DNA of 64,000 bases from Conoideocrella luteorostrata (taxonomy: Eukaryota; Ascomycota; Sordariomycetes; Hypocreales; Clavicipitaceae): contig JASWJB010000133.1 in assembly GCA_032433595.1 (NCBI GenBank), positions 41,526-105,525 on the forward strand, in the 5' to 3' direction. The position numbers and the translations under genes are program-made. Positions 31,651 through 43,462 of the stretch are shown here, one piece after another (within the stretch, counting starts at the first letter, position 1; each line of letters begins with the position of its first letter). Below the pieces are notes generated by a model, which was not told the DNA's origin, made no database searches, and worked only from the letters and a program-made list of their open reading frames with translations.

Positions 31651-34600
31651 TACTCCGTACTGAGTACGGAGTACCTTTAGCAGAACACTGCACTGTTACT
31701 ATACAATACGATGCCGAACAGTGCCGCACGTGTTAGGGGCAGGCTGCTCTTTTACTCCTCGTATTATACGAGGTCTCGAGACGTTTTTACGTCCATAAGT
31801 ATGGGTTCATTCTTATCACCAGCAAAGATCTTTCCGTGTCGGACTTCGTAAAGTTTGGGTAATGGTGTATAATGGTCAAGCGCGTGTTTTACAATCTCTT
31901 GCGAATCAATGCCGTTCGCGTTCGTCGTATGGTCCGGCTCTGCTAGTTAAGTTACGATGCCATAAGTCAGACGTGCATGTCTTCAAAGCGATCGAGACGG
32001 GCTGACGGTTCCACCGTACCCCTGGGCTTTGTCCTCTTTTCCGCTGCCGTTAACTAGTTACTGGCTTCGATGTTGGGATGGGAGCACTGCATATCCCTGG
32101 CAGGGAGTAGGATCCTTGTCAAGGCTCTGTGGTACCAGACTGCCACACAACACAACCCACATTGCCAGGTTTGCCAGGTTTGCCAGGCCAGGGCAGTGAT
32201 GCTATGCCTTGGACAACAGTGGCCAGCCCGCAGTGATTGTTGGGCGCCGATGTCTCACACGGATTTACGATTGACGGCGCCTTATTGAGGAGAGAAGAGA
32301 GGGGCAGGGAGATTTCAGTTAGCTTGGGCTGAACTGCAGATTCTGGCTGCAGAGGATGAAATATTGAACGAAGAAAGCAAGATACGGAGTACGGAGGAAC
32401 TACTGAAATGTCGAATACAATCAATTCTCCCAAATAGGTACCACCGCGGCAATGGCCTCAATATTCTTAGCAGCCCGTATCGGGCACACAGCTTCGATAT
32501 CAACCCGCCTTCCCAACGTGTTTATCTATCGCACAAGAGCATCTGTTCACGAAGAGTTGCGATCTAAAGATAGAGAGGGGCATCGACAGGCCAGACCGCC
32601 CCCTTCGGCTGCCCTCTCTTGAGACCTTGTCAACTGTCATTTCCCGCATACATGCTGGATTGTGTCAAACAACCGTATATCCGAGAAACATGCTCCTCGT
32701 CACATCAAGCAGTCCATAAGTGTTATGCGAGCACATCCAGCATCTTGTCAGGTCTAATTGAGGCACCAAAGATGAAATAGTAGACTTGGTTCGTGAAATT
32801 CGACCTAATTACGGAGTATATTATTACCCTGACGAACTAGTGTGTCGCACCAGATCGACTCTTCGACATTGGAGCACATCCACAGATCAGCATCGAGGTA
32901 ACGATAACCCACGGCAAGTAGTATAGTGTCGCGAGTGTCTGGGCATCTCTCATGCCCAGATACCCAAGTGGACATCTGTGGGTGTCACCACGCACAGAAA
33001 TGGCTTGGGCTATCTACTAGTCCTGCAGATTTCAAACGGCATTGTTTCCCACTGGTTACTGCACCAGCATGTTCTGAGGCTACTCCTCAACTACTGAACC
33101 GAATTCAACAGTACTATGGGCACCACGAGGTACCGAATATAGTCCGGAGTACGGAGTATCAGGATTTGCAACAACTACTCCGTACTGTACGGAGTATGTA
33201 CAGAGCATAGCAGTCCGGTCCCAACCTCTTCGTATTGAACAAGCTAGACTTCGACTTGTCTGCATGATTGCTAACTGACTACGGAGTAAATCCGTAGCCC
33301 GTTGGGTATCCGTATTCAAGCCCCGGTTGCCTTGTCCTGCACCGCCTCTCGCGCCAACGCCACGTGCAAGGTATGATGGCTGGTGGCTGCCTCTCTCAAC
33401 CTGCCCTCTTGCATCTGCCCTGTTCTCGTCTTGAATCCAGAATCTATCTGCAGCCCGGACAGCCTACCAACCATTTTGTTTCCCGACCTCGGCCAGCACC
33501 CACACATCATGCCGACCGCCCGTAGCAATCCCCAGGTTATAGTTATACCGTGATCGACATTCTACTTCTCGACGCCACTCGGAGCAGCCCCATTAATAAT
33601 CTTGTGCTTCTGCTGAAGCATAAGTTACAATTCTGTGTCGGCAATTTCCCGACAAAGATCCGCACATTACGGAGTACTCCGTTCAATATTTATTGTACAC
33701 TGCACATGCTGAGAATTGTACGGGGTGCGAAGTAGCCATAAATAACATCACCATGAGAGACAAACCCTTACACCGTGACGAGACAAAATGACGAACTGAG
33801 TCTCGTGGTGGGGGGTGAGACTGCTGTATCATATTGTATTGTGCGAAGTATCATGGGGATCTGTTTAGTCTGGCACATGCACTCTTTTTCAAGACCATCA
33901 TGTCTCAGCGATGTGACGCCCAAAGGGTATCTGCAGTGTGTCTTATTAGAGCGACATATGCTAGCAGAAGTTCAGGGGTCGTCCGAGAACAGTTGTTACA
34001 TTGCCTGCTGTGGCTGAACGAGTTGATCCAGATAGTTCCTGATTTTACTTAAGTTAACTAGTGTGCTGTAATGCTATCTTTTCTTTCACAAGCATGCAGT
34101 ATCACCGGCTCATTTACTCCAGCCGCTGGGGTCATCCGTCTGCATTGAGTATGTGACGGCGCTGTGATACCCTGCAGCTGCTGTCATGTATTGCGTTATC
34201 GGCTGGTGTGCTTATCACAACTCGGTCCGGTTGGCTTTTATAATACACGTCATGTCACATTTGGTTCATCGAATATAGTACTCCGTATTACTTGTCGATC
34301 CTTATCGGTCCTCTACGTCGGCCAGCAGCGGTTGAAGGGTGGTATGAGATAGTATCAAAGGAAGCGGCCTGCATCAACCTTCAAAATATCCTAGTAATAT
34401 TGACCTGTCAATAGATAGTTATGCACGACATTGTAGTGTGGTATTAATATAGCCTGACTTATTCACAAGGGGGGGGGGGGATACGCGTGGGGAATGTGAG
34501 GGAGACCAGTTCATCATGGCCAGCGAGAGGGAAATGAAACAGATGCGGCCGTTCACTGATGCAGTATCTGCGTACGTCACACGACATGGGGGAGTGGTTA

Positions 34601-35475
34601 AAGGAAGAGAAAAGAGGTTGAGCCTATGTTGTAAATCACAACATTTGTCGAAATGTCGAGACGTTGGACGTATAGGGTGGGGAGCAAGTCTATCGAATCA
34701 ACTCAACTCCCTCCGGATTTCCGAGTGGCTGGAGCAAGGTGGCTAGGTTTAATCTATGGATTGTTTGGTATCGTAATTCGTACGTGCAGCCACGTAATAG
34801 CGGTCAAGTAGTTGGCAGCCAAGCTGAATTGACAAATCCAGGATTAAAGCCGTGGAACAGGTGACGAGGCGGTGTGCAGTGGACAGAATGTTGCATTTCC
34901 AAGTACATTGTGGTATCAAATCAATATCGCATGCCTGCAAAACGGCCGATAATGAAATTGGATCTGGCAGGGCATAATTAATAGAAACCGGACATTTTTT
35001 TGTTTTAAATGAGGCGTTGCCATTGAAAAGCTCGGAAATCGAGACTATTAGTCGATGGACCAGGCAGTGACTCTAGCACAGAATCATTTCCCAATATATT
35101 GATGGCGCGGCTTGAGAGAAACCGGCGTTTACCGTCGTCGACCGACAATGAGAATTGAAAAGAAATATCGGATATTACGAAGTCCGGAGCAGATGATCAG
35201 GATATTGGTTGAGCCGCTGACTTGTCCTACCTCGCACGCTTGCTCAATTATGAGATGCTACCATGTTTGGGTGGCTGACCGAGCGGCTGTTACGGTCTGT
35301 CAATTCAAGGCAGACCGGCCTTTTTCAATCGAGACTAGCTCAAGCGGGATGGTTCCTGGCCTGGACCTCAGGACAAGCCTAGCACTAGCCACGCCGTAGT
35401 TAATATTATTACCTTAATTACGGAGTACAGAGTATTGCCTACTGGGAATGTGGGCAGACCGCTAACTACTCCGTA
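31651..35475. repeat. Dense cluster of TACGGAGTA motifs
   Basis: Exact copies start at 31651, 31665, 32383, 32810, 33150, 33177, 33188, 33280, 33668, 34279, 35419 and 35467. Inverted pairs face each other at 31651/31665 and 33177/33188. Near-copies sit at 35569 and 35944. Confidence 0.9.
32163..32190. repeat. 9-bp tandem repeat
   Basis: Three TTTGCCAGG-type units lie head to tail. Confidence 0.8.
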
Positions 35476-36715
35476 GTGGATGATGATTTGCTCGGTTAGG
35501 TTTGCCCGTCGCGGGAAGCGCCTCGAAGTCCCTTGAATTTGGCACTGCAATTGAATCCTGCTCCGGGTACGGAGTCTTCGTGCTGTGCTGCACCGTAAAG
35601 TAAAAGGCAGGTGCTGGCTGTATTGTGTTACATTGATTGTATTACGGTATAGATTATTGTATTGGACTCCGTACCTTGTAGAGTCAGCCGGGAAAACTGG
35701 TTGCTTGCGGATCTGCACGCGGAAGAGGATGCGACTATCTGTGCCTAGCTGTTTGACACACGCACAACGCAACCACCTTCCGGATCCTCAACGCTAGTTA
35801 TTGTCGAGACGAATGGGCGATTGCACGGGGACAGCGAATCATATCAATAGCTGCTGCATTCGGGGCTTTTAGGCGACGAATTGTACGACCCGGGACAATT
35901 TCATTGTTGCGCGTCCTGACATCGAATTCAACCAAGAGTCCGGAGTACGGAGAAAGCACTGATAAACTGTGCACAGGAATTGGGCGCACTCCATACAGCA
36001 AAAAACCTTGTTTATGGAGGTGATGGGATGATCTGGGGAATCACTCGACATGGATGGTCCGCGGACTGCACTTCCTGTACAGTGCCTATACTGCACCGGG
36101 ACTGTGCGAGTGGCCGCCGCAAACGACTGGCCAAGGCGGTGCAGAACAGGCAATTCCGAACAATCATACTGGGGAACCGGTATCTGAGACAGTGCGCAGG
36201 CATTGTCCGGATGCCCCCGGGCTTCGCCCTCGGTCGCCCAGTTCGTGACCCCACCGCGGTCAAAACTTCATGTGCCCCACCGGACACGCCAGCCGAACAA
36301 GCGTAGAGCTACGGTCGTTTGTAATATTGCAATATTATAGTCACTGCACTGACCATCGTGAGATGGCCGTGGCCTGGTCGCCGATTGCATGTCGACACTC
36401 ATACAGCTCCGGCTTGTACTGGGCATCGCGACCCTGCCCTCCTTGCCTCCTCAGTCACCTCGTCGACGCTGCCAATCATCTCTTCAAGCGTCAGCGCTTT
36501 GCCGCCTCCTCCAACTCACATCCTCGATGCACGCTTTATTCTCTTATCTTTAATTCCTAATTCGGAGCGTCCAACCTCCCCCCACCGCTAGATTGTGCAT
36601 GTTGCAGTGACCGCGCAATCGCCAGGGTCGCCCACCGACTTGCCGCTACCGCACGCTGTGGCCTGTCTTGCTGTGTGCCTGGCCCCTCGTGTTTGCTTGG
36701 AATCACCACCAACTC

Positions 36716-36737
36716 AAAAAAAAAAAAAAAAAAAAAG
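36716..36737. repeat. A22 homopolymer in a 5' leader
   Basis: A run of 22 A bases lies 84 bp before the start codon of the next gene. Confidence 0.95.
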
Positions 36738-36820
36738 AGGTCATCACCAACATATTCCGACTTTGTTGGTGGCCCGGCTTACCCAGCTGCTCATCCGCAC
36801 AACCGACCATCCCCTCCATC

Positions 36821-38689
36821 ATGGCGAGCACCAACCAGCCGAAACGGCGGTTTGCACCCGTTCCCATCGAGACGACTTTTCAATCGAATCGGAGGAATAG
36901 CATGCAAGGCGGCGGTCGCACAGGTGGCCCGATCCCGGAGCCAACGCCTGAGCCATCCCCTCGATCTGCGTCACCGCCCATGATGCCACGGCTGCGACAG
37001 AGGCGTCGGTTCAAACCCCAACTCATTGAGACTTCGAGAAGGACAAGGCGAGTTGGAGATCCTGGCCCAGCTACGAGGCCGGCCGATAAGACCGACATCA
37101 CTCCATATACCAATCACATATATGTGGCCAGGGCGAAGCCTAGGAGGAAGAACGGAGAGACCTTGGATGATGAGCCAATAGGGCACATCCCACCTACGCG
37201 AAGAGAATCTGAAGATGAGAGCGTCAAGGAGTATCTCCTCGAGATTGCTGCTAGAGAGGCGTCGAGACAGATGGAAGAAGTTGCCCTTGCCGCATTTCCC
37301 AACAGCCGGGCTCGTGAGGGCGGCGTTGCACATTTTTATTTTCGAGAGAATTCGGATAGCGACAACTCCGCAGAAGATACGCCGCAGAAGCAAGACGACG
37401 GTGCTCAACCAAGGGTTCGCAGGAAGTCTTCGAATCTGGGGTTGAACTGGTGGCAGAAGCACATGCAAAATCATGCTGAACAGATGGCGCATGAGCGGGG
37501 GGGTGATGAAATGGAGCTGGATACGGGCGAGGACGCCATTATGCGGACAGATTCGGATCTAGACAAGATGGATCTGCCTGTGCCTCCCGATCCTCTGTGG
37601 ACAACGACCAATAGGATTGCTCCCGAGGATAGAAGGGATTCCATGGCTGAAATACAAGATCTACGAAACTCCCTGACACCACTTGCCCGACCAGATTCTA
37701 CTTTTTTGGCTGGTAACAGACTTCAATCCGGGGATGCGGCTTTCGGGCGGCCATCCCCAGACCACCAGAGAGACGTCGGATTCAGCCCCATTCCTCGCCC
37801 TGTGACGGACCGTAATCCCGATATTGGATTCGGCCGGCCGTTTGGTGCCCTCGGCTTAAAACCCGACGACCCCAAGCAACATCTTCTTCGGCAGGCTGCG
37901 TCGCCTCCGATGCTCGGCAAGGACCTTGCATTTCGGCGATGTCCGTCTCCAAAGCAGACCAAGCTGGAGACGGACCATCCGTTCTTCCACAACCAAGCGC
38001 ACAAAGACCACAATCGAGATACTACCGGTGAAGGCGGTCTATGGAGAGGATATTGCCATCGGTCAGAGTCAAACAACAACTATGTTGTGCCGGCCACCTT
38101 GCATGGCGCAAATATGCTCGTCACGCCCTACCCGCCAGCAAGTCCTCGAGACGCTGGTGGGTATGACTCTTGGTCCATGAGCGAGGAACCTGAGTCAACA
38201 CTGTCGTCTTCCGACTCTTCAGACAGCTTGACGAACTCGTTGAGCCCAACGAGGTCAGAGTTTCGTCCCAAGAACGGCCCCTCAAAGGGCTTGCACATGC
38301 TTCACGGCCTGGACGATCGACTGCGCCGCGAAAAAGCACAAGTGGAACGTGACGAAAAGATTGCGTCAGAATTTGGCGACGAATTTATCACACAGGTATA
38401 CAATTATTTGTCGCTGGGGTATCCAGCCATGGCTCGCTCCTTTGACGAGGAGCTCTCCAAGATCAGTCAAGTCACCGTAGACGATCTCTGCAGCCATGAT
38501 CAGGAGCAGATGGCCAAGGGCCACATGCTCGAAATGAAGTTGGAGGAGACGCCCGAGGAGGAGAGGTGTCCGCGATGGAAAGCACTCAGGATATACATTA
38601 CCGAATGGGCCAGGCAACATCCTAACCTTGATAACCTCGACCCTCTGGCATGGGGAGTGCGAGAACGACGTGGCAGTTGGGCTATTTAG
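36821..38689 (+). CDS. Fungal protein of unknown function with C-terminal folded segment
   Basis: This single exon encodes 622 residues. The first 500 are charged and Pro/Ser-rich, with likely disorder and repeated FGRP segments near 305-350. The last 110 residues, from DDRLRREKAQVERDEKIASEF through FITQVYNYLSLGYPAMARSFDEEL to WARQHPNLDNLDPLAW, look folded and helical. I have no family name for this part. The frame is open upstream to 36668, but the ATG at 36821 is preferred because extension would translate the A22 tract into poly-Lys. The gene converges with the Utp12-domain gene. Confidence 0.82.
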   Translation: MASTNQPKRRFAPVPIETTFQSNRRNSMQGGGRTGGPIPEPTPEPSPRSASPPMMPRLRQRRRFKPQLIETSRRTRRVGDPGPATRPADKTDITPYTNHIYVARAKPRRKNGETLDDEPIGHIPPTRRESEDESVKEYLLEIAAREASRQMEEVALAAFPNSRAREGGVAHFYFRENSDSDNSAEDTPQKQDDGAQPRVRRKSSNLGLNWWQKHMQNHAEQMAHERGGDEMELDTGEDAIMRTDSDLDKMDLPVPPDPLWTTTNRIAPEDRRDSMAEIQDLRNSLTPLARPDSTFLAGNRLQSGDAAFGRPSPDHQRDVGFSPIPRPVTDRNPDIGFGRPFGALGLKPDDPKQHLLRQAASPPMLGKDLAFRRCPSPKQTKLETDHPFFHNQAHKDHNRDTTGEGGLWRGYCHRSESNNNYVVPATLHGANMLVTPYPPASPRDAGGYDSWSMSEEPESTLSSSDSSDSLTNSLSPTRSEFRPKNGPSKGLHMLHGLDDRLRREKAQVERDEKIASEFGDEFITQVYNYLSLGYPAMARSFDEELSKISQVTVDDLCSHDQEQMAKGHMLEMKLEETPEEERCPRWKALRIYITEWARQHPNLDNLDPLAWGVRERRGSWAI

Positions 38690-39560
38690 AAGATGCTTGC
38701 TCTTCCAAGCGTTGTCTAAATTTTACCAGCACCAAGTAGCAAAACATATGACTACTGCTACTAACTACTCCCACCACTCCTTCCATTTCTCGTTTATTCT
38801 TGTTGGAGTGGGAATATTTATTATTCATACATAAAATGCAGCAGTGCAAACATATAAAAGAGACGAGTCCAGAGACCGGAACATACAAGGCACTCGACCA
38901 GCGGCCTAGAGTGGCGTGCGGTGCTGGGTTACGAACGGTCAGTGGAACAAGGGTATCGCAAGGGAGCGTCTACATGAAAGTACTACCGCATTTATAGTAT
39001 TCTTTATTCATGTATAAGGAGAACGGTGTTGGGTTTTCTTCTCATTTTGTATCAGAGGGACAAAAAGGACGTTTGTTGGATAGCGAATTCGACTTTGTCG
39101 GTTTGGGTCAAGCATATAACTACATAGTGCATTTGCGAGGCGTTGTCCTGAATATGATAATCATTTGAATATACATATGTTGACGTTGGCTCCCAAGTCG
39201 AAAACAAAAATCACAGCGACGACAGTCAGCATGTCAATGAGACAGCATCTTCATGAATCTAAATATTTCGCATAATGAATGACCCCTTCTTTATCTACGA
39301 GAACCAACGCCATGATGAACATGAGCAAAAAAAAAAAAACAGCCAAGAAATACCTAAAACAAGAGATGGTAGCTTCGTGGTATTTCACAAAAGAGGAAAA
39401 ACCACAGTAGTGTTTCAAAATTTTGAACAATACACTTAAAGCCCACGTCTTTATATCTCCTCCACCACATACAGCCAGCTACCTCGTTCCCCCCCTTCCA
39501 AGCCCCCAAGTTATTGTTTCCCTACCCTTATTCTTTTTAACTTTTTAAACCTCATGGTTT
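38690..39560. other. Convergent 3' intergenic region
   Basis: AT-rich sequence between two stop codons, with A-rich runs; presumably two 3' UTRs. No gene is seen. Confidence 0.65.
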
Positions 39561-40808
39561 TTATTTTCTCTTTGAAAATGACTTTCCTACTTTCTGCATC
39601 TTTGACGGAGGAGCAGCCTCAACATCGCTTTCCTCGTCTTCGCCCATCGAATCGTCCACGTCGTCGTGATCCACTTCGTCTTCGTCCGATGACTCCTCGG
39701 CCGCTTCGCTGTCGTCATCCTCTTCAATATCCGAACCTTCCTCCTCGTCTTCTGAGTCGCCGATGACGCCGTTCGCCGTGGGCATGTCGTCGTCATCTTC
39801 GTGGTCGTCGTTGTGATCACCGCCCCGTCTTCTTCTTGACCTGGCTCCGGCTGCGCCGTTGAGATCTTTCCTGCTGGTGGAGTCTGTTTCGCCCTCAACC
39901 CAGATGATAGCGTCGTCTTCTTCCTCGTTATCATCGTCCCCGTCTTGGCGCAGCAAGCCCGCAGTCCGTTGCATCTTGCGTCGGAGATCCATCTGGCTCT
40001 CCAGCATGTCGAGCTTGCCCTTGAGGGCTAGAAGACTGCTGAGCCCCTTGGCTCGCTCGGCAAGCACCTTTTGCAGACTGTTCAGGTTGTGTACGACTTT
40101 TGACTGTGACGCCAAGGCACCTCCGTGGGAAACAAGCGTCCACTGAACCCAGATCATGAGGTTGCCGGCGCGGCCGGGTCGGCGATGCAGTCGAGCAGCG
40201 AGCTTGTTGAGGAGAGGACCGGCCAGGGAGCTGTCTATCCTCTCGATTGTGTTCCGAACGGTGAGGAGGTCGGTTGTGCACAGGCAGGATTCGAGGAGTT
40301 CGGTATCATCCGTCTTGAGCGCCTGGGTCAAGACAGTCGTGAGGGATTGATGGGACGGCGGCACAATGGCTGTGCGGGTGGGTTGCGCAGCGACATTGCC
40401 TGCGGCGGACTGCTGGAGTGAAGCTGTTACATCGATGGCTTCGTTTCCGCGGAGCAGCTCTCCAAAGGACGGTGAGGTCTCTTCATTGTCAGATCCCTCT
40501 TCCAAATCCTCATCTTTTTTTGCGTGTGTGCCGTTGACAAGAGGCTCTGTGATGATTTCCTTTGATACGGGCTTGTGCCCGTTGGGTTGCGCAGCATCCT
40601 CGTCGACTTCTGCGTCGGAGATGTCCTCATCGCTGTCGGCATCGGAAGAAATCTCGATGGTCTCCATTTGTGAGCTTTGGAATGCATCGGTTCCAGCCAC
40701 AGATGTGCGGCTCTCATCAATGATGTTCTTCGTAGGGAGTTTTGCACTCGGCTTGACGACCGGGGTCGCCAGCTTGCCCGGCGCCTTTCGCTTGGTCGAC
40801 ATGGGCAT
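39561..40808 (-). CDS. Utp12-domain nucleolar protein (Utp5/WDR43-like)
   Basis: This single exon encodes 415 residues (413 if the second ATG, two codons on, is used). The N-terminal 130 residues are charged, with acidic Ser/Asp clusters (ISSDADSDED). Residues about 150-275 match a Utp12 domain: LTTVLTQALKTDDTELLESCL, IERIDSSLAGPLLNKLAARLHRRPGRA and IWVQWTLVSHGG. The C-terminal third is strongly acidic and ends with a basic KMQKVGKSFSKRK tail, a usual nucleolar pattern. Utp5/WDR43 belongs to the t-UTP part of the small-subunit processome, which promotes rDNA transcription and 18S pre-rRNA processing. No WD40 propeller is visible, unlike yeast Utp5, so orthology rests on the Utp12 domain. Confidence 0.82.
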   Translation of the reverse strand: MPMSTKRKAPGKLATPVVKPSAKLPTKNIIDESRTSVAGTDAFQSSQMETIEISSDADSDEDISDAEVDEDAAQPNGHKPVSKEIITEPLVNGTHAKKDEDLEEGSDNEETSPSFGELLRGNEAIDVTASLQQSAAGNVAAQPTRTAIVPPSHQSLTTVLTQALKTDDTELLESCLCTTDLLTVRNTIERIDSSLAGPLLNKLAARLHRRPGRAGNLMIWVQWTLVSHGGALASQSKVVHNLNSLQKVLAERAKGLSSLLALKGKLDMLESQMDLRRKMQRTAGLLRQDGDDDNEEEDDAIIWVEGETDSTSRKDLNGAAGARSRRRRGGDHNDDHEDDDDMPTANGVIGDSEDEEEGSDIEEDDDSEAAEESSDEDEVDHDDVDDSMGEDEESDVEAAPPSKMQKVGKSFSKRK

Positions 40809-43462
40809 TGAGACTGGATAGATGTGTGTAGTTTGGCACTATGATGTCGATCGATATGTGGTTATGCGTATGGCTAGATATGCCAATTTAGAACCAAATG
40901 TTGACTGCACTATGCAAATGCAATCAGATCCAAATGGGCCAGGTTAATAAAGACAATAGAGATTCTGGAGCGACCAAGCGGTGTGGCGAAATTGAAAACT
41001 AAAAAATAAAAAAAAATTAAATGCTCGCTTGTTGTTGCGGTCGGTAAATGTTGTGAAGCCAACAATTGATATCAAACAACACGAGGTCAGGATGCAAAAT
41101 TTCACGGCTTCCGCAACTGTACGACGGGCGAACTTTTTTTTGGCCCAAAGCCTTCCCGCTACTGGACTCCTCACTCCACACGAATGGTTATCGTGTGCCG
41201 GATCCGATAAGCGATAAGAAGATGGGCTGAATAATTTAATTAATCACGTGCTTGATCACATGGCGATAGGACAGCTGGCCAGCCACACTGTGATGACTCA
41301 TTCGGCTCTATCTACGGGGGGCACGGTAGCTCGCTGCAAACAATAACTTGTGCTGAAGCGCAAAGTGGCTGGGCCCTTTTCCTCCTCCTCCCCCCTGTTT
41401 GCGAAATTGCTCTGGTTGGCCAGTCTCGGTACAAAATTTCTGCTCCCAACCTAGCGCTTTTTCAGGCCAAACATAGCTTGTGATTGGGTCGCACTCGTCA
41501 AGAGGGCCGGGTGGTGGAAAATGAGGTCATGCATGGAGTCCAGCTCTCAGACGAGCCATTGGCTGCATTTGGGGCACCATTATGGATTGGAGACTCCATA
41601 CTCCGTAGAACCCTGGGATTGCTCGACTTGGAGCCCGTTTTCAGAACACTTGGACGGTCAGGTGACTCTGAGTAGCAACCCCTTTGGATATGCGCCACAG
41701 GAGAGGTGGCCCACACCCCGTTTGAGAGATTTTCGCAAGATGACTATACTGGTCTTTTAGAATGTGCTGTCGATCCGTGTAAGTCGGTGGGAACTGCGAA
41801 GGGGATTTTGCTAGAGTATTAACCATGGATTTTTTGGTGAGACATTGGTGTGGGAAGGATTTAATTAGTGGAATAGGAAATAGGAAACAAATACTCCGCA
41901 GATTTCTTTCATGATAGCGGACATTTGTCGTAAAATTCAAGGACCTTTGTTGCTCTGGCATATAGTCTAAATGAATTTAAACGCAATAGACTCTGCGCGA
42001 CTGCGTTGCTATTCGCAGCATGTTTTAGAGCGGACACTGTGACCTAGTACACGGTATTTGTTCTTGGGAAGTTTGGCTCATGCATGAATTTGTTCATCGT
42101 AGTAGTAATACGACTAGACGCGTATTTTTAGGACACATCACTTGGTCTGCCGTCTGCCACGTTTTGTCGCGACAGAGTTTCTGTTTGGACAACATGCACG
42201 CCAGCATGATCTCTATTTGCATACCGGAGCACACGGAGCAGTGCTTGCTATCAGTGTAAGCCACAACTCGTGCACGATTTCACCACGCTCTTTACAGACA
42301 AGACGGAGTGCGGAGTGCTGTGAGAGAGAAACCACCCAGTAACTTGAGAGTGCAGTATGTCCGGTGGCCCAGCCACCGAACTTACCTCTTGGCCTCCGAA
42401 CACAACTGTTGGTATCTGACAGAACACTTTGTTCGGCAATCTAAATGCTGGTGGCTCAACCGAAGAGACTATGCGGTTTCCTGTGGCGGAAGTGGCGGGT
42501 GCCCACCCCCCGATGTAAATTTTTCTGGCCCCAGCCTTCCTCGCGCCCCGTTAGTCACAAGTCAACGTCGCGGCAACCTTTGTCCTTCTCTCTCATAAAT
42601 ACCTTCGCGCCTCCGACCGGCAAAATTCCATTGACGTGCACGCGCTTTTCCTCGCAGACCCCCCCCCCTTTCCCCCTCCCTCCGGTACCGCGACCCGCTC
42701 CGCCGCAAAAGAGACTTGCGTGGAACCTCGACTCCTACAACTCATCCGCCCGCTTTTCCGCTACTTTGCACCACACTCCGAGTACCTGTCGCGTATCGTA
42801 CTTGTACCCTTTTACCGTGCCTCAGCATCCGCCTCAGGAATTGGCTGCTGTTCTCGCCTTACCTTTTTCTGCACGCAAATCCAGCGAGCCGCAGCGCAAC
42901 GCAACGCAACACACCGCATACGGCACAGCTCAGTCGCGACCAACCACCGCCGTCGCCTGCTTCCCTGCCCGAACTTAAAATACAAGAATTAAAGAAGGTT
43001 GCATTCTAGTTGCCCTTTTTAATCCTTTTAATTTTCCGTTTCCGCCTTTTCCTTGGTGCTTTCGCTGAAGCTTGCCGGCGCATCGACCCCAGCCTGTTGT
43101 CGCGCTCCGTCCGCCCCCCCGGGACCGTCTGCTTTGCAAACCCGTTTTGTTGTTTGCGCCGTTCGCGTGTTGCCAACTGTCGACAATTGCCCGACCATTT
43201 TCGCCTCGACTTTACACTATTCTTACGAGGCGCACTGTGCCATCTTGCAACTTTACGCCTTTCTTTAATTCCAAACTTTTTTTTTTTAGTCATCATCAGC
43301 ACAACAGCTTGCGCCACCATAAAACGTCTCTCGCCATCCTCCCCAATCTTGCGCCACGCGACTACTCGTCGAAACACCTTTTCTGACGCAGCCGCCGCAT
43401 GCCTCTGAATGTTGCGAAAATACCTCTGAGCTGATTTCAACACATTTGAGCTGTCATTCTGG
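40809..43462. other. Divergent promoter and leader region
   Basis: This 2.65 kb separates the starts of the Utp12-domain gene and the BET bromodomain gene. One TACTCCGTA copy lies at 41599. From about 42580 onward it becomes C/T-rich, as expected of a long 5' leader of the bromodomain gene. ORFs in this part overlap in all three frames and show no family signature. Confidence 0.55.

Larger units (their letters stand above)
30397..36820. other. 6.4-kb region without a supported gene
   Basis: I found no ORF with a recognisable family, codon pattern or splice structure. It includes the promoter of the disordered-protein gene, a 7-bp tandem repeat (31143-31177), a 9-bp repeat (about 32163-32187), a G run (about 34469-34481) and twelve exact TACGGAGTA-type motifs. 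The last 500 bp belong to the leader or promoter of the gene starting at 36821. Confidence 0.55.

Noticed and set aside
36668..36820. Upstream extension of the gene starting at 36821
   Set aside because: The extension would translate the A22 tract as poly-Lys, and the ATG at 36821 follows a normal leader.
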